The position numbers and the translations under genes were made by a program. Shown here piece by piece: positions 9,233-16,382 of a stretch of 51,763 nt of DNA (within the stretch, counting starts at the first letter, position 1; each line of letters begins with the position of its first letter). The DNA lies in the IMG/VR virus record IMGVR_UViG_3300018428_000030, positions 1 to 51,763 of that record. One strand, written 5' to 3'. Source of the DNA: a virus. Under the pieces are notes generated by a model. It did no database searches. It was not told where the DNA came from and saw only the letters and a program-made list of their open reading frames with translations.

Positions 9233-9821
9233 ATGCGTTAATCCTATCTATAAAATCTGCTAATACTTTTATTTTTTGTTCATTTTTATTATCAAATATA
9301 CTGCTTAAGAAGTATATAACATTATCTTTTATCTTAGATTCTTCTTCATCAGCACCTTTAATACCTACAAAACAACCATAATTATATAGTCCTTCATTTT
9401 CATTATTTTTTAATTTTTTGAATACATAAGTTTTTGATGTTCCATCATTAAATACATTGGCAGATAATTCATTTGATGATCTTTTATGAACAAATTTAAC
9501 TTTGCCCATTCCTCCGAAACCATTTTGTTTATTTTGAAATGTTATTAATTCTTTTTTCTCAAAAGGAACTCCACCATTTTGACTTAGTACTTGATTGAGA
9601 CTCTGATTAGGAATTTCTTTCATTTTACTAATACTGTATTCCGATTCTTTTAAACTTTTAAGTATTTCTTTTAGTTTAGTAAAGTCTTTTACATCGCTTG
9701 GTTTTATATTCTTAGCCATTTTTTTAACTTTATTTGATACTTTATTGGATGGAATATCTCCAGTTTGTACTCCACGTACTAACCGAAATAGTCTTGCTTG
9801 TTTTTCGCTTTTTGCAGGCAT
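9222..9821 (-). CDS. Phage accessory protein with DUF3008-like N-terminus
   Basis: A 199-residue protein. The start MPAKSEKQARLFRLVRGVQTG resembles the short P-x-x-S-x-x-Q-x-R/x-F/M module seen at the N-terminus of many phage proteins (DUF3008-like), followed by basic helices. The middle and C-terminal parts (about 80-199) are not recognised. On the minus strand the sequence TATTTATT (9834-9827) lies five bases before the ATG, the same oriented element found before + strand genes. This makes the start and the direction convincing. It is the first gene of a two-gene minus operon inserted in the head cluster. Confidence 0.72.
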   Translation of the reverse strand: MPAKSEKQARLFRLVRGVQTGDIPSNKVSNKVKKMAKNIKPSDVKDFTKLKEILKSLKESEYSISKMKEIPNQSLNQVLSQNGGVPFEKKELITFQNKQNGFGGMGKVKFVHKRSSNELSANVFNDGTSKTYVFKKLKNNENEGLYNYGCFVGIKGADEEESKIKDNVIYFLSSIFDNKNEQKIKVLADFIDRINAYGL

Positions 9822-9826
9822 ATACC

Positions 9827-9834
9827 AATAAATA
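9827..9834 (-). promoter_or_regulatory. TATTTATT element, minus-strand copy
   Basis: Read on the minus strand this is TATTTATT, followed by GGTAT and the ATG of the 9222-9821 gene. It is direct evidence that the recurrent element is oriented with the gene rather than just an AT-rich string on the + strand. Confidence 0.5.
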
Positions 9835-9867
9835 TAATTATTTTATACATTTTTAGATTTTTAATTA

Positions 9868-9875
9868 TATTTATT
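9868..9875 (+). promoter_or_regulatory. TATTTATT element upstream of scaffold-capsid operon
   Basis: TATTTATT lies 93 bases upstream of the scaffold ATG. Unlike most copies it leaves room for a normal leader, and the downstream gene has a clear AAAGGA ribosome site at about 9956-9961. The spacing supports a promoter role. A short palindrome, TTGGAG-TT-CTCCAA, lies in the leader near 9919-9935. Confidence 0.45.
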
Positions 9876-9968
9876 TTAAAATACACTAATTGTTTGGTGT
9901 CTACTTAAATTTAACTTCATTTGGAGTTCTCCAATAACTTCACGATTAATTAAGAAAGGATAATATAA

Positions 9969-11117
9969 ATGAGCGATCTATTAAAAGAAAGCATCGCTGA
10001 TGCGAAAGCAGTGCGTGAGACTGCTATTGCAAACGCGAAAAACTTTCTTGAGGAAAATTTCGCAAAGAGCATGAAAGAAATGTTCGCGGAAAAACTCAAG
10101 GAAGAATCAGAGCAACAAGAAGAATCAGTTGAAGAAACTGTATCTGAAGAAGCTCAAGTCGCTGAAGAAACAGTAGAGGAAAACCTCTCTTCTTCAGATA
10201 TAGGTAAAGATGATAGCAATAGAGCTTCGGAACAAAAACCTGTTGAACCATCTGCTGCTGCTTGTAAAAACACAACAGATGCTGGTAAACAAGAATATGA
10301 CGTTTCTCTAGAAGAAGGTGAAGATGCATCTCTCGACGAAGGTGAAGAAATCACTAGTGAAGAGTTAGATGAAATCATTGCTGAATTAGAAGGTTCTGAA
10401 ACTGTTGTTGCTGAAGAAGCTCCAGTAGCTGAAGAAACTGTTGCTGAAGAAGCTCCAGTAGCTGAAAGTGAAGAAGTTGGCGAAGAGATTAACTTAGAAG
10501 CATTGATTGCTGAGTTAGAAGCTGAAACTAATGAAGGACACGGAGACGCACACGCTGTTGATGCCATTCGTGACGATGAAGATCAGATTTCTAAATTAGC
10601 TAAAGATGCTGGAGAAGATGCAGCTGACATTAGTAGTGAAGAAATTGCAGAAGACGTTGATTCGGAAGATGTAACTGCTGAAGAAATGGCTGAAGCACTT
10701 CTTGCTATTAATGAAGAAAATGAAAAGTTGAAAAAGTCATTAGCGGAACACGAAAGCACCGTCAAATATTTGAAAGGTGTATTAGAAGAAACTAATCTTT
10801 TGAATGCTAAATTGCTTTATACCAATAAATTATTTAAAGGTAAGAATTTAACTGAGAGTCAAAAGCTCAAAGTTATTAATACGTTTGATTTAACCAAAAC
10901 ATTGCGTGAGATTAAATTAGCGTATAGTGTTTTAGCCGAATCATTTAATGGCGGTGGATCGGTTGCCAAAAAGAAATCTAATGCAACTGTCTCAACTATC
11001 ACCGAAGGTTTGGCAAGCAAACCTGTATCAAGTACAAAGCCACAAGCTGACATTGTAGAGCCTGCGGCTGACGACATGACTTCACGATTCCAAAAACTCG
11101 CTGGAATTGTGAAATAA
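9969..11117 (+). CDS. Prohead core scaffolding protein (gp22-like)
   Basis: A 382-residue, highly acidic protein placed directly before the major capsid gene. The N-terminus (LLKESIADAKAVRETAIANAKNFLEENF) is an amphipathic helix typical of scaffold proteins in marine T4-like phages. A long Glu/Ala/Val region with imperfect repeats of E-E-A-P-V-A follows, then a helical coiled segment (about 225-310) and a C-terminal helix ending RFQKLAGIVK. It would form the internal core around which gp23 assembles, then be degraded by the 7737 protease. It has a strong Shine-Dalgarno site (AAAGGA) and therefore probably high expression, shared with capsid. Confidence 0.85.
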   Translation: MSDLLKESIADAKAVRETAIANAKNFLEENFAKSMKEMFAEKLKEESEQQEESVEETVSEEAQVAEETVEENLSSSDIGKDDSNRASEQKPVEPSAAACKNTTDAGKQEYDVSLEEGEDASLDEGEEITSEELDEIIAELEGSETVVAEEAPVAEETVAEEAPVAESEEVGEEINLEALIAELEAETNEGHGDAHAVDAIRDDEDQISKLAKDAGEDAADISSEEIAEDVDSEDVTAEEMAEALLAINEENEKLKKSLAEHESTVKYLKGVLEETNLLNAKLLYTNKLFKGKNLTESQKLKVINTFDLTKTLREIKLAYSVLAESFNGGGSVAKKKSNATVSTITEGLASKPVSSTKPQADIVEPAADDMTSRFQKLAGIVK

Positions 11118-11165
11118 GTAAGTTTGCGAGTAAAACCAATAATAGAAAGATAGGAGAAATAAATT

Positions 11166-12905
11166 ATGGACGTAAAAAGTCTACTTACAAATAATATGAA
11201 TCCACAGGCCAAATTGATGGAAGAAACGCGTGGATTACAAAACAAGTGGGATAAAACTGGTCTTCTTGAAGGTGTAGCGGGTGTTGAAAAAGCACACATG
11301 TCTATCCTTTTAGAAAATCAAGCTAAACAATTGTTGGACGAAGCTTCAACAACTGGCACATCCGCTAATAGTGAACAATGGGCTGGAGTTGCTCTTCCAT
11401 TGGTAAGACGTGTATTTGCTGAGATTGCAGCTAAGGAATTTGTATCGGTTCAACCGATGAATCTTCCTTCTGGTCTCATCTTTTACTTGGACTTCAAATA
11501 TGGAAACAACGGATTAGGTCATACAGCTGGTGATAGTTTATTCGGTGGTAACAATAAGAAATTAGGTTCCACAGATGAAGCTGTTAAAGGTCTCTATGGT
11601 CAAGGTAGTTTTGCTTACTCTGAAAGAAGTGCTAGTAGTAATGGTGGTGCTTCAAGTAATGGTATCTTCACAGTTGCCTCTGCTTCTTTGAGTGAAACTC
11701 AGTTCGAATTGTTAAATACTGGTTCTAATGGTCTTGTTAAAGGTGTATACAAATTGACCATTGACATTGATGAAAACACACAAGCTACAGCAGTTGCTGG
11801 TAATGGATATATGTACAACGTTGACTTAAACGCTGTACGTTCTTTCCAAGCTAACAACGCTGCTGGTGCTGCTTACACAATGTTGAATACTTACGCATAT
11901 GCTGATAACACAGGTAGTTTGGCTAACCCATACTACCGCGTACACTTATTCGTAAGTCAGTCATCTGCTGCAGCAACACCTGCCACTACCGGTAGTGTTA
12001 TTTACACAATTCAACCAACTGACGATACCCGTGGTGACTTTGAGGATGGTAAAACTGCTGGTGAAGGTTCTGGTGACTCCGCGTTCACTGAAACCCAAGC
12101 TATTGGTGCAGACATTAACATCCCAGAAGTTAACTTGGAACTCAAGAGTGAGCCAATCGTTGCTAAAACTCGTAAATTGAAAGCAGTCTGGACTCCAGAA
12201 CTTGCTCAAGATTTAAATGCTTATCATAGTATTGATGCAGAAGCAGAATTAACTGCTCTGTTATCTGAGTACGTATCGATGGAAATTGATCTTGAAATCC
12301 TTGACATGCTGAATGAATCAGTTCTTGGTAGTACAACCGAAGCTTGGTCCGCCCAAATCGGTACAGAATACACCAAGAGTGTAAATTCTACAACTGGAAG
12401 AGCTTCTTTCACAAGAAATATCGATGCTTCTCCAAATCGTACCGCTTATGTCAAACAAACTTGGTTCCAAACTCTTGGAAACAAGATTCAAAAGGTATCT
12501 AACAAGATTCACCAATTGACATTACGTGGTGGTGCTAACTTCTTGGTATGTTCACCAGACGTTGCAACAATCCTTGAGTCTATTCCAGGGTATGTTGTTA
12601 ACACTGATGGCGATCAAGCTAAGTTCGCAATGGGTGTAAGCCGTGTTGGTAGCTTCGCAAGTAGATTCCAAGTTTACAAGAACCCTTATATGACCGACAA
12701 TGCAATTCTTGTTGGTTTCCGTGGTTCTAACTTCTTGGAAACTGGTGCGGTATATGCTCCATACATTCCGCTTATCCAAACTCCATTAGTATACGATCCA
12801 ACAAACTTCACACCACGTAGAGGGGTAATGACTCGCTACGCTAAGAAGGTTGTTCGTCCTGAGTTCTACGGTAAGGTTCTTATCTCTGATCTCGACACTG
12901 TATAA
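11166..12905 (+). CDS. Major capsid protein (T4 gp23-like)
   Basis: A 579-residue HK97-fold capsid protein; T4 gp23 has 521. KAHMSILLENQAKQLLDEAS (43-61) followed by GVALPLVRRVFAEIAAKEFV is the hallmark of T4-type gp23. The sequence L-D-E (57-59) before Ala fits the L-x-E cleavage rule of the T4 prohead protease, so about 59 residues would be removed on maturation. A Ser/Thr/Gly/Asn-rich insertion (about 140-290) probably forms an exposed surface domain. The C-terminus, ending RPEFYGKVLISDLDTV, is typical. The gene has an AGGAG ribosome site and its own strong terminator, and uses more C-ending codons than its neighbours, consistent with very high expression. Confidence 0.98.
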   Translation: MDVKSLLTNNMNPQAKLMEETRGLQNKWDKTGLLEGVAGVEKAHMSILLENQAKQLLDEASTTGTSANSEQWAGVALPLVRRVFAEIAAKEFVSVQPMNLPSGLIFYLDFKYGNNGLGHTAGDSLFGGNNKKLGSTDEAVKGLYGQGSFAYSERSASSNGGASSNGIFTVASASLSETQFELLNTGSNGLVKGVYKLTIDIDENTQATAVAGNGYMYNVDLNAVRSFQANNAAGAAYTMLNTYAYADNTGSLANPYYRVHLFVSQSSAAATPATTGSVIYTIQPTDDTRGDFEDGKTAGEGSGDSAFTETQAIGADINIPEVNLELKSEPIVAKTRKLKAVWTPELAQDLNAYHSIDAEAELTALLSEYVSMEIDLEILDMLNESVLGSTTEAWSAQIGTEYTKSVNSTTGRASFTRNIDASPNRTAYVKQTWFQTLGNKIQKVSNKIHQLTLRGGANFLVCSPDVATILESIPGYVVNTDGDQAKFAMGVSRVGSFASRFQVYKNPYMTDNAILVGFRGSNFLETGAVYAPYIPLIQTPLVYDPTNFTPRRGVMTRYAKKVVRPEFYGKVLISDLDTV

Positions 12906-12930
12906 TCAATGGTGTAACGATAGTATTACA

Positions 12931-12963
12931 AGGCTCGGCTCAAAAGGCCGAGCCTTTTTTTAA
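12931..12963 (+). terminator. Intrinsic terminator after capsid gene
   Basis: A GC-rich 9-bp stem, AGGCTCGGC (12931-12939) with GCCGAGCCT (12947-12955), loop TCAAAAG, followed by a run of T residues. It ends the scaffold-capsid transcript. Confidence 0.95.
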
Positions 12964-13010
12964 TTAAGAATTATTCATCATGTCTTTTTTAACACACTAT
13001 ATATTTGTAT

Positions 13011-13340
13011 ATGTCAAATTTTACACAAACAATGTTACTTAGACACGCAGGTGGCATCACTGCTCAATGGGTAGATTATGAGTCAAATCAATCAGCAATG
13101 GCTATGTTTGTAGAATTTGAACGAAATAGATTTTTATTAAACATTGTTTCGGGACCAGAAGATTGGAAGATAAAGAATACTGATTTTAAGAAAGATGGAT
13201 ATGATCAAATATGTTGTGAAGCTGTAGATATATTATCATGTTTAAATTCTACAGAATTTGCAAGTAAAACTCAGAAGTCATTGGATATTATTAGATCTGT
13301 CTGGAATGCTCCAATTCATGGAATTGAAATTGATAATTAA
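13011..13340 (+). CDS. Small unknown phage protein
   Basis: A 109-residue protein from the ATG at 13011; a TTG two codons earlier is in frame but the ATG is preferred. It begins MSNFTQTMLLRHAGG and contains an EDWKIKNTDFKKDGYDQIC segment. It may be a small globular alpha/beta protein. No family is recognised. It lies alone between the capsid terminator and the convergent minus-strand gene at 13346, with only five bases between the two stop codons. Confidence 0.65.
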   Translation: MSNFTQTMLLRHAGGITAQWVDYESNQSAMAMFVEFERNRFLLNIVSGPEDWKIKNTDFKKDGYDQICCEAVDILSCLNSTEFASKTQKSLDIIRSVWNAPIHGIEIDN

Positions 13341-13345
13341 ATAAT

Positions 13346-14113
13346 TTAAACAAAAAATTTATTAGTTGATTCGACGAGTATCTCGCAAACTTCTTCCTTA
13401 AAAGAAGATTTTTTTGGATAAGGAAGAAGTTTGTGTTTCAAAGATTTTACAAGTTTTTTATTTTCTATTTTATTACTTATAAATTTTATATATCGGTGTT
13501 TGCCACTTTCACGTTTACGCCAAAATGTTTTTCCAATTCTGTCTTTAAGTTTATCTACATTGTGAGTTTTCCATCTTGCGTAGACACTTCTACTATGTAT
13601 CCAATTATAACTTGGTGGTCCTAATAGACTGACACTATAATTTGGCATAATCGCCACATCTACATAGTTGTCTCCTTGATATAAAAACCCAGTAGCTTGG
13701 TATATGACTCCGGTATGACCAGCTTCATTATCAGCATAACTTAGTATACATTTAATTTTGGGAAATTGTATGTTTAGTTGTTTAAAACTTTCTGCTATAC
13801 AAAAACTTTCAATATTTTTTCCGTATCCATCTTCAATCCACAATCGAGTTAATTCAAATACGTTTTCATTTTTTAAAATTGGACTGATACTATTACTTGC
13901 ACATCTACCAACTGCGTTTCCATAAACTATTACTCCAATTAATTTATGTATATCTTGGTCAAAAAAATATTTTTGTTTTACATTTTTATGATATATGCCA
14001 TATGCAACTGTACAGCTGCTCCATTTATGACTGTAATGATTTTTTTCTATTACATTTTTAGCTACAGCTTTATTTATTGGTTTCAAATAAATTGATTTAG
14101 TCTGACAGTACAT
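13346..14113 (-). CDS. Mom-like GNAT-fold protein, putative DNA base modification
   Basis: A 255-residue minus-strand protein. The order IEKNHYSHKW (23-32), IGVIVYGNAVGR (59-70), FELTRLWIEDGYGKN (about 86-100), KCILSYADNEAGHTGVIYQA (about 121-140) and TGFLYQG matches phage Mom-like proteins, which have a GNAT fold. In Mu the Mom protein converts adenine to N6-carbamoylmethyl-adenine and protects phage DNA from restriction. Whether this one modifies DNA, or acetylates another substrate, cannot be told from sequence. The C-terminal 80 residues are basic (possible DNA binding). Its 3' end holds a long inverted repeat (13386-13433). Opposite strand and isolated position suggest an independently acquired defence-evasion gene. 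Confidence 0.6.
   Translation of the reverse strand: MYCQTKSIYLKPINKAVAKNVIEKNHYSHKWSSCTVAYGIYHKNVKQKYFFDQDIHKLIGVIVYGNAVGRCASNSISPILKNENVFELTRLWIEDGYGKNIESFCIAESFKQLNIQFPKIKCILSYADNEAGHTGVIYQATGFLYQGDNYVDVAIMPNYSVSLLGPPSYNWIHSRSVYARWKTHNVDKLKDRIGKTFWRKRESGKHRYIKFISNKIENKKLVKSLKHKLLPYPKKSSFKEEVCEILVESTNKFFV
13386..13433. repeat. 15-bp perfect inverted repeat, possible terminator or processing hairpin
   Basis: Arms CAAACTTCTTCCTTA (13386-13400) and TAAGGAAGAAGTTTG (13419-13433) are exact reverse complements with an 18-base spacer containing a run of seven T residues. It lies inside the coding sequence of the Mom-like gene near its C-terminus and 46 bases past the end of the convergent + gene. 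It could fold in RNA from either strand. It may stop or stabilise the + transcript that has no other terminator here. Confidence 0.6.
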
Positions 14114-14120
14114 ATTTTAC

Positions 14121-14155
14121 ATTGAAAATCTAAAATTAGTAGTTAGGTTTTCAAT
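14121..14155. other. Hairpin in divergent intergenic region
   Basis: ATTGAAAATCTAA (14121-14133) pairs with TTAGGTTTTCAAT (14143-14155) over 13 positions with one G-T wobble and a nine-base loop. It sits in the 100-base gap between the minus-strand Mom-like gene and the + strand holin-like gene. Position suggests an operator or 5' leader hairpin of the minus gene; role is unproven. Confidence 0.4.
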
Positions 14156-14200
14156 ATACATTGGATTGGATATTTGTCAATTTATTATAAAACATTGAGA

Positions 14201-14208
14201 TATTTATA
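14201..14208 (+). promoter_or_regulatory. TATTTATA element before holin-like gene
   Basis: TATTTATA ends five bases before the ATG at 14214. No Shine-Dalgarno sequence is visible between the element and the start. It is one of the tightest copies of the recurrent element. Confidence 0.45.
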
Positions 14209-14213
14209 TATGT

Positions 14214-14651
14214 ATGATTCCAGTTGAGTTGATATCTATGGCTGCCGGAAGTTTAACCGGTTTTATCTTTAAGTTTTGGGCCCAACGTGCTAAGGAACGA
14301 CACGATAATTTTCAATTAGCTTTACAAGGTATAGAAGCTCTTGAGAAATCAAGAAATAATGCTGTTGAACGTGTTCCTGTTGATGCTGGCAAATGGGTTA
14401 GAAGACTTATTGTCGTTAGTACTTTATTTGGAGTAATTATTGCTCCATTTATTTTATCAATATTAGATGAGCCAATATATGTTCAAGTAGACTCAATGAC
14501 GACATCATTTTTATTTGGATTGTTTGGTGGTACTCCAGAGACTTATTTTGTTAGAATTGATGGATATCTTATGATTCCAGAAGTTAGGCAGACACTAACT
14601 GCGATTGTTGGATTTTATTTTGGTAGTTCAACAGTTTCATCAACACGGTAG
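14214..14651 (+). CDS. Holin-like three-segment membrane protein
   Basis: A 145-residue protein. A short N-terminal hydrophobic stretch (MIPVELISMAAGSLTGFIFK) is followed by a basic amphipathic helix (about 23-60). A clear membrane segment follows (VRRLIVVSTLFGVIIAPFIL, about 62-82) and then a second hydrophobic region ending TLTAIVGFYFGSSTVSSTR. Size, layout and the final GFYFGSS segment resemble three-TM phage holins, which oligomerise in the inner membrane and release the lytic enzyme. It is followed three bases later by a spanin-like lipoprotein, which strengthens the lysis assignment. Substrate-free evidence only: it could be another small phage membrane protein. Confidence 0.6.
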   Translation: MIPVELISMAAGSLTGFIFKFWAQRAKERHDNFQLALQGIEALEKSRNNAVERVPVDAGKWVRRLIVVSTLFGVIIAPFILSILDEPIYVQVDSMTTSFLFGLFGGTPETYFVRIDGYLMIPEVRQTLTAIVGFYFGSSTVSSTR

Positions 14652-14653
14652 AT

Positions 14654-15130
14654 ATGAAAAAAATTGTTATATTAACATTAATTTTTTTAAGTAGTTGTAG
14701 TTCTGCTGGTTTTGGCGAAAAACATTTAAATAAACGTGATTTGATTAAAGATCCTAGAAATCCTTATATTTTTTCATTACGCGGGGATGTTATTCGTGAT
14801 ATAGAAAGATATAATAAACAAACTAATAATGTGAAGGAAGAATTAGAAAAACCTATACCGATTAAACCAAAAGATTCAGCTATTGTATTTAGTCCTATTA
14901 ATAAATCTGTAATTTTGCCTATCAGGAGTAAAAAATCTGACAATTTATCGAATGCTTGGTTTGCGGGTAAATCTAAACGGGATGAACAACAATTTAATTC
15001 AGATTATTACGATGAAAATAATTTGGATAAACCTAAATCTTCTGGAAATTTTGCTGTTTTATGGCTATTGTGTGTAACACCCATATGTATTTTGATTTTT
15101 TCTTTGTTGAGAAAGAACAATAAAATTTAA
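14654..15130 (+). CDS. Lipoprotein with C-terminal TM, candidate u-spanin
   Basis: A 158-residue protein with an N-terminal signal (MKKIVILTLIFLSSC) ending in a lipobox-like LSSC with the modified cysteine at residue 15. The middle is hydrophilic and likely periplasmic. A single C-terminal transmembrane segment, FAVLWLLCVTPICILIFSLL, is followed by a basic RKNNKI. This one-chain topology (outer-membrane lipid anchor plus inner-membrane helix) is that of unimolecular spanins such as T1 gp11, which fuse the two membranes at the last step of lysis of Gram-negative hosts. The adjacent holin-like gene fits. No adjacent endolysin gene is recognised. The topology is seen in sequence; spanin function is inferred. 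Confidence 0.6.
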   Translation: MKKIVILTLIFLSSCSSAGFGEKHLNKRDLIKDPRNPYIFSLRGDVIRDIERYNKQTNNVKEELEKPIPIKPKDSAIVFSPINKSVILPIRSKKSDNLSNAWFAGKSKRDEQQFNSDYYDENNLDKPKSSGNFAVLWLLCVTPICILIFSLLRKNNKI

Positions 15131-15138
15131 TATTTATT
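15131..15138 (+). promoter_or_regulatory. TATTTATT element
   Basis: TATTTATT lies three bases before the ATG at 15142, directly after the stop of the spanin-like gene. The gene has no Shine-Dalgarno sequence. Confidence 0.4.
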
Positions 15139-15141
15139 ATT

Positions 15142-15921
15142 ATGAAATTTAAAGATCTATTTAAAGAAATATCAACTCCTCTTAACTACAAAGAAGGCGA
15201 CATTATATCTTATGATGGCGACGACTATAGAATTTTAAAATATTTAGACAATAACAAGGTATCGATATCACATATTATGACTGGAGCAGTTTTTGATGTT
15301 GACTTAGATTTTTTGAATAATTCAGAATTGGTTGATGCAATGTCAGTAAATGAAAATGAAATTTGTTCTATGTCTTTAAAAGAAAATGTGGAAGTTAGTC
15401 CGAATTTAAAATATCATTTAGCTAAAAAACTTCCATTAATTGATTCTATATTCAGAACATATAGTGAGTCTTATTTTGAGTTAATTGAAGAAGTTAGAAA
15501 TCTTTATTCTAAAAATTTAATAGAATTATGTAAGGTCGATGTGCAGTTAGTGGAAAGTGACTTAGGATCAAAAGCAATATTTGAAGGTCGTGAAGTTTAT
15601 TTAGACGCTCCAATCGAAGAGGAGGAAGATTTATTTATGGAAGCTGAGTATAAAGGAAAAAAAGTCAGTTTGAATAAACCTTTTAGGACAGCTGGGGGGC
15701 CGAAGAAATATGCTGTGTATGTTAGGAATAAAAATGGAAATGTTATTAAAGTATCGTTTGGGGATCCAAATTTAAAAGGAAATTGGAATGACAAAGCCGC
15801 ACAAAGAAGTTTTGTTGCTAGGCATAAATGTAGCCAGAAAAATGACAAAACAAAAGCTGGTTATTGGAGTTGTAGGATACATAAATTATTAGGTAACCGT
15901 GGGACTGGGAGATACTGGTAA
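15142..15921 (+). CDS. Phage protein with C-terminal DUF5872-like module
   Basis: A 259-residue protein with two parts. The N-terminal part (about 1-160) includes an SH3-like opening (YKEGDIISYDGDDYRIL) and a helical segment with YHLAKKLPLIDSIFRTYSES. The C-terminal part (about 168-259) has YKGKKVSLNKPFRTAGGPKK, KVSFGDPNLKG, SFVARHKCSQKNDKTKAGYW and CRIHKLLG. This is a module I recognise from many marine and T4-like phages (DUF5872-like). Two cysteines (KCSQ and SCRI) are conserved there. The module has no known activity. It often occurs fused to other phage domains, suggesting an interaction or virion-associated role, which is inference. Confidence 0.75.
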   Translation: MKFKDLFKEISTPLNYKEGDIISYDGDDYRILKYLDNNKVSISHIMTGAVFDVDLDFLNNSELVDAMSVNENEICSMSLKENVEVSPNLKYHLAKKLPLIDSIFRTYSESYFELIEEVRNLYSKNLIELCKVDVQLVESDLGSKAIFEGREVYLDAPIEEEEDLFMEAEYKGKKVSLNKPFRTAGGPKKYAVYVRNKNGNVIKVSFGDPNLKGNWNDKAAQRSFVARHKCSQKNDKTKAGYWSCRIHKLLGNRGTGRYW

Positions 15922-15925
15922 CTCT

Positions 15926-16237
15926 ATGGCAAAGCCTTATAAGGAAACTGATTTAGGCAGTAATCGATTTTTAAGAGAGTTTTCATCGGATATATCATCC
16001 AATGAATTAGAATGGCACTTAGATCAACATGATAGACTAGTTAAAGTGATTAAGAATGACGGAGAGTGGCAGTTTCAAATGGATAATTGTTTACCCGCTT
16101 TACTAGAAAAGAATATATTTATACCCAAAGAAACGTATCACAGAGTTATTAAAGGAAAAGGTACGTTAATATTAGAAATACAAAATTTATATGGACCAGA
16201 AAACCAGAACTACGTTAGAAAAAATCAAGAAAGCTAA
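15926..16237 (+). CDS. Cupin-like small protein
   Basis: A 103-residue protein from the ATG at 15926, just after the preceding stop; a GTG nine codons upstream (15899) would overlap it. ELEWHLDQHDRLVKVI, WQFQMDNCLPALL, IFIPKETYHRVIKGKGTLIL match a small phage protein family with a cupin-like pattern: His and acidic residues on the first strand, then IPKxxYHR on the last. Known cupins bind metals or small ligands in a beta-barrel; no function is known for the phage form. A small gene begins within its 3' end (16191). Confidence 0.65.
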   Translation: MAKPYKETDLGSNRFLREFSSDISSNELEWHLDQHDRLVKVIKNDGEWQFQMDNCLPALLEKNIFIPKETYHRVIKGKGTLILEIQNLYGPENQNYVRKNQES

Positions 16238-16328
16238 AGAGATAAAAGAAAGAAAAATCAAAGAAGAATCAAAATCTAACCAACCACCTGACTCGGATTA
16301 TAGAAAATTAGCTCAATCATTTCTATAG
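16191..16328 (+). CDS. Small charged protein (45 aa) overlapping the cupin-like gene
   Basis: A 45-residue reading frame in a different frame from the cupin-like gene, overlapping its last 47 bases. It is Lys/Glu-rich, starting MDQKTRTTLEKIKKAKEIKE and ending PDSDYRKLAQSFL. The rest of the interval up to 16365 has no other gene, so this fills it neatly. The short C-terminal DSDYRKLAQSF looks conserved and protein-like, but the frame is short and the assignment needs comparative support. Confidence 0.5.
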   Translation: MDQKTRTTLEKIKKAKEIKERKIKEESKSNQPPDSDYRKLAQSFL

Positions 16329-16365
16329 TTGGGTATTTTTAATCAAATATAATAAGTAAATATTC

Positions 16366-16373
16366 TATTTATA
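16366..16373 (+). promoter_or_regulatory. TATTTATA element before tail-fibre-like gene
   Basis: TATTTATA ends nine bases before the ATG at 16383, with no Shine-Dalgarno sequence between. Confidence 0.4.
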
Positions 16374-16382
16374 TTATGATAT

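Noticed and set aside
10096-10765. Minus-strand open frames across the scaffold gene
   Set aside because: They mirror the Glu/Ala-rich repeats of the scaffold gene and have no start signals of their own.
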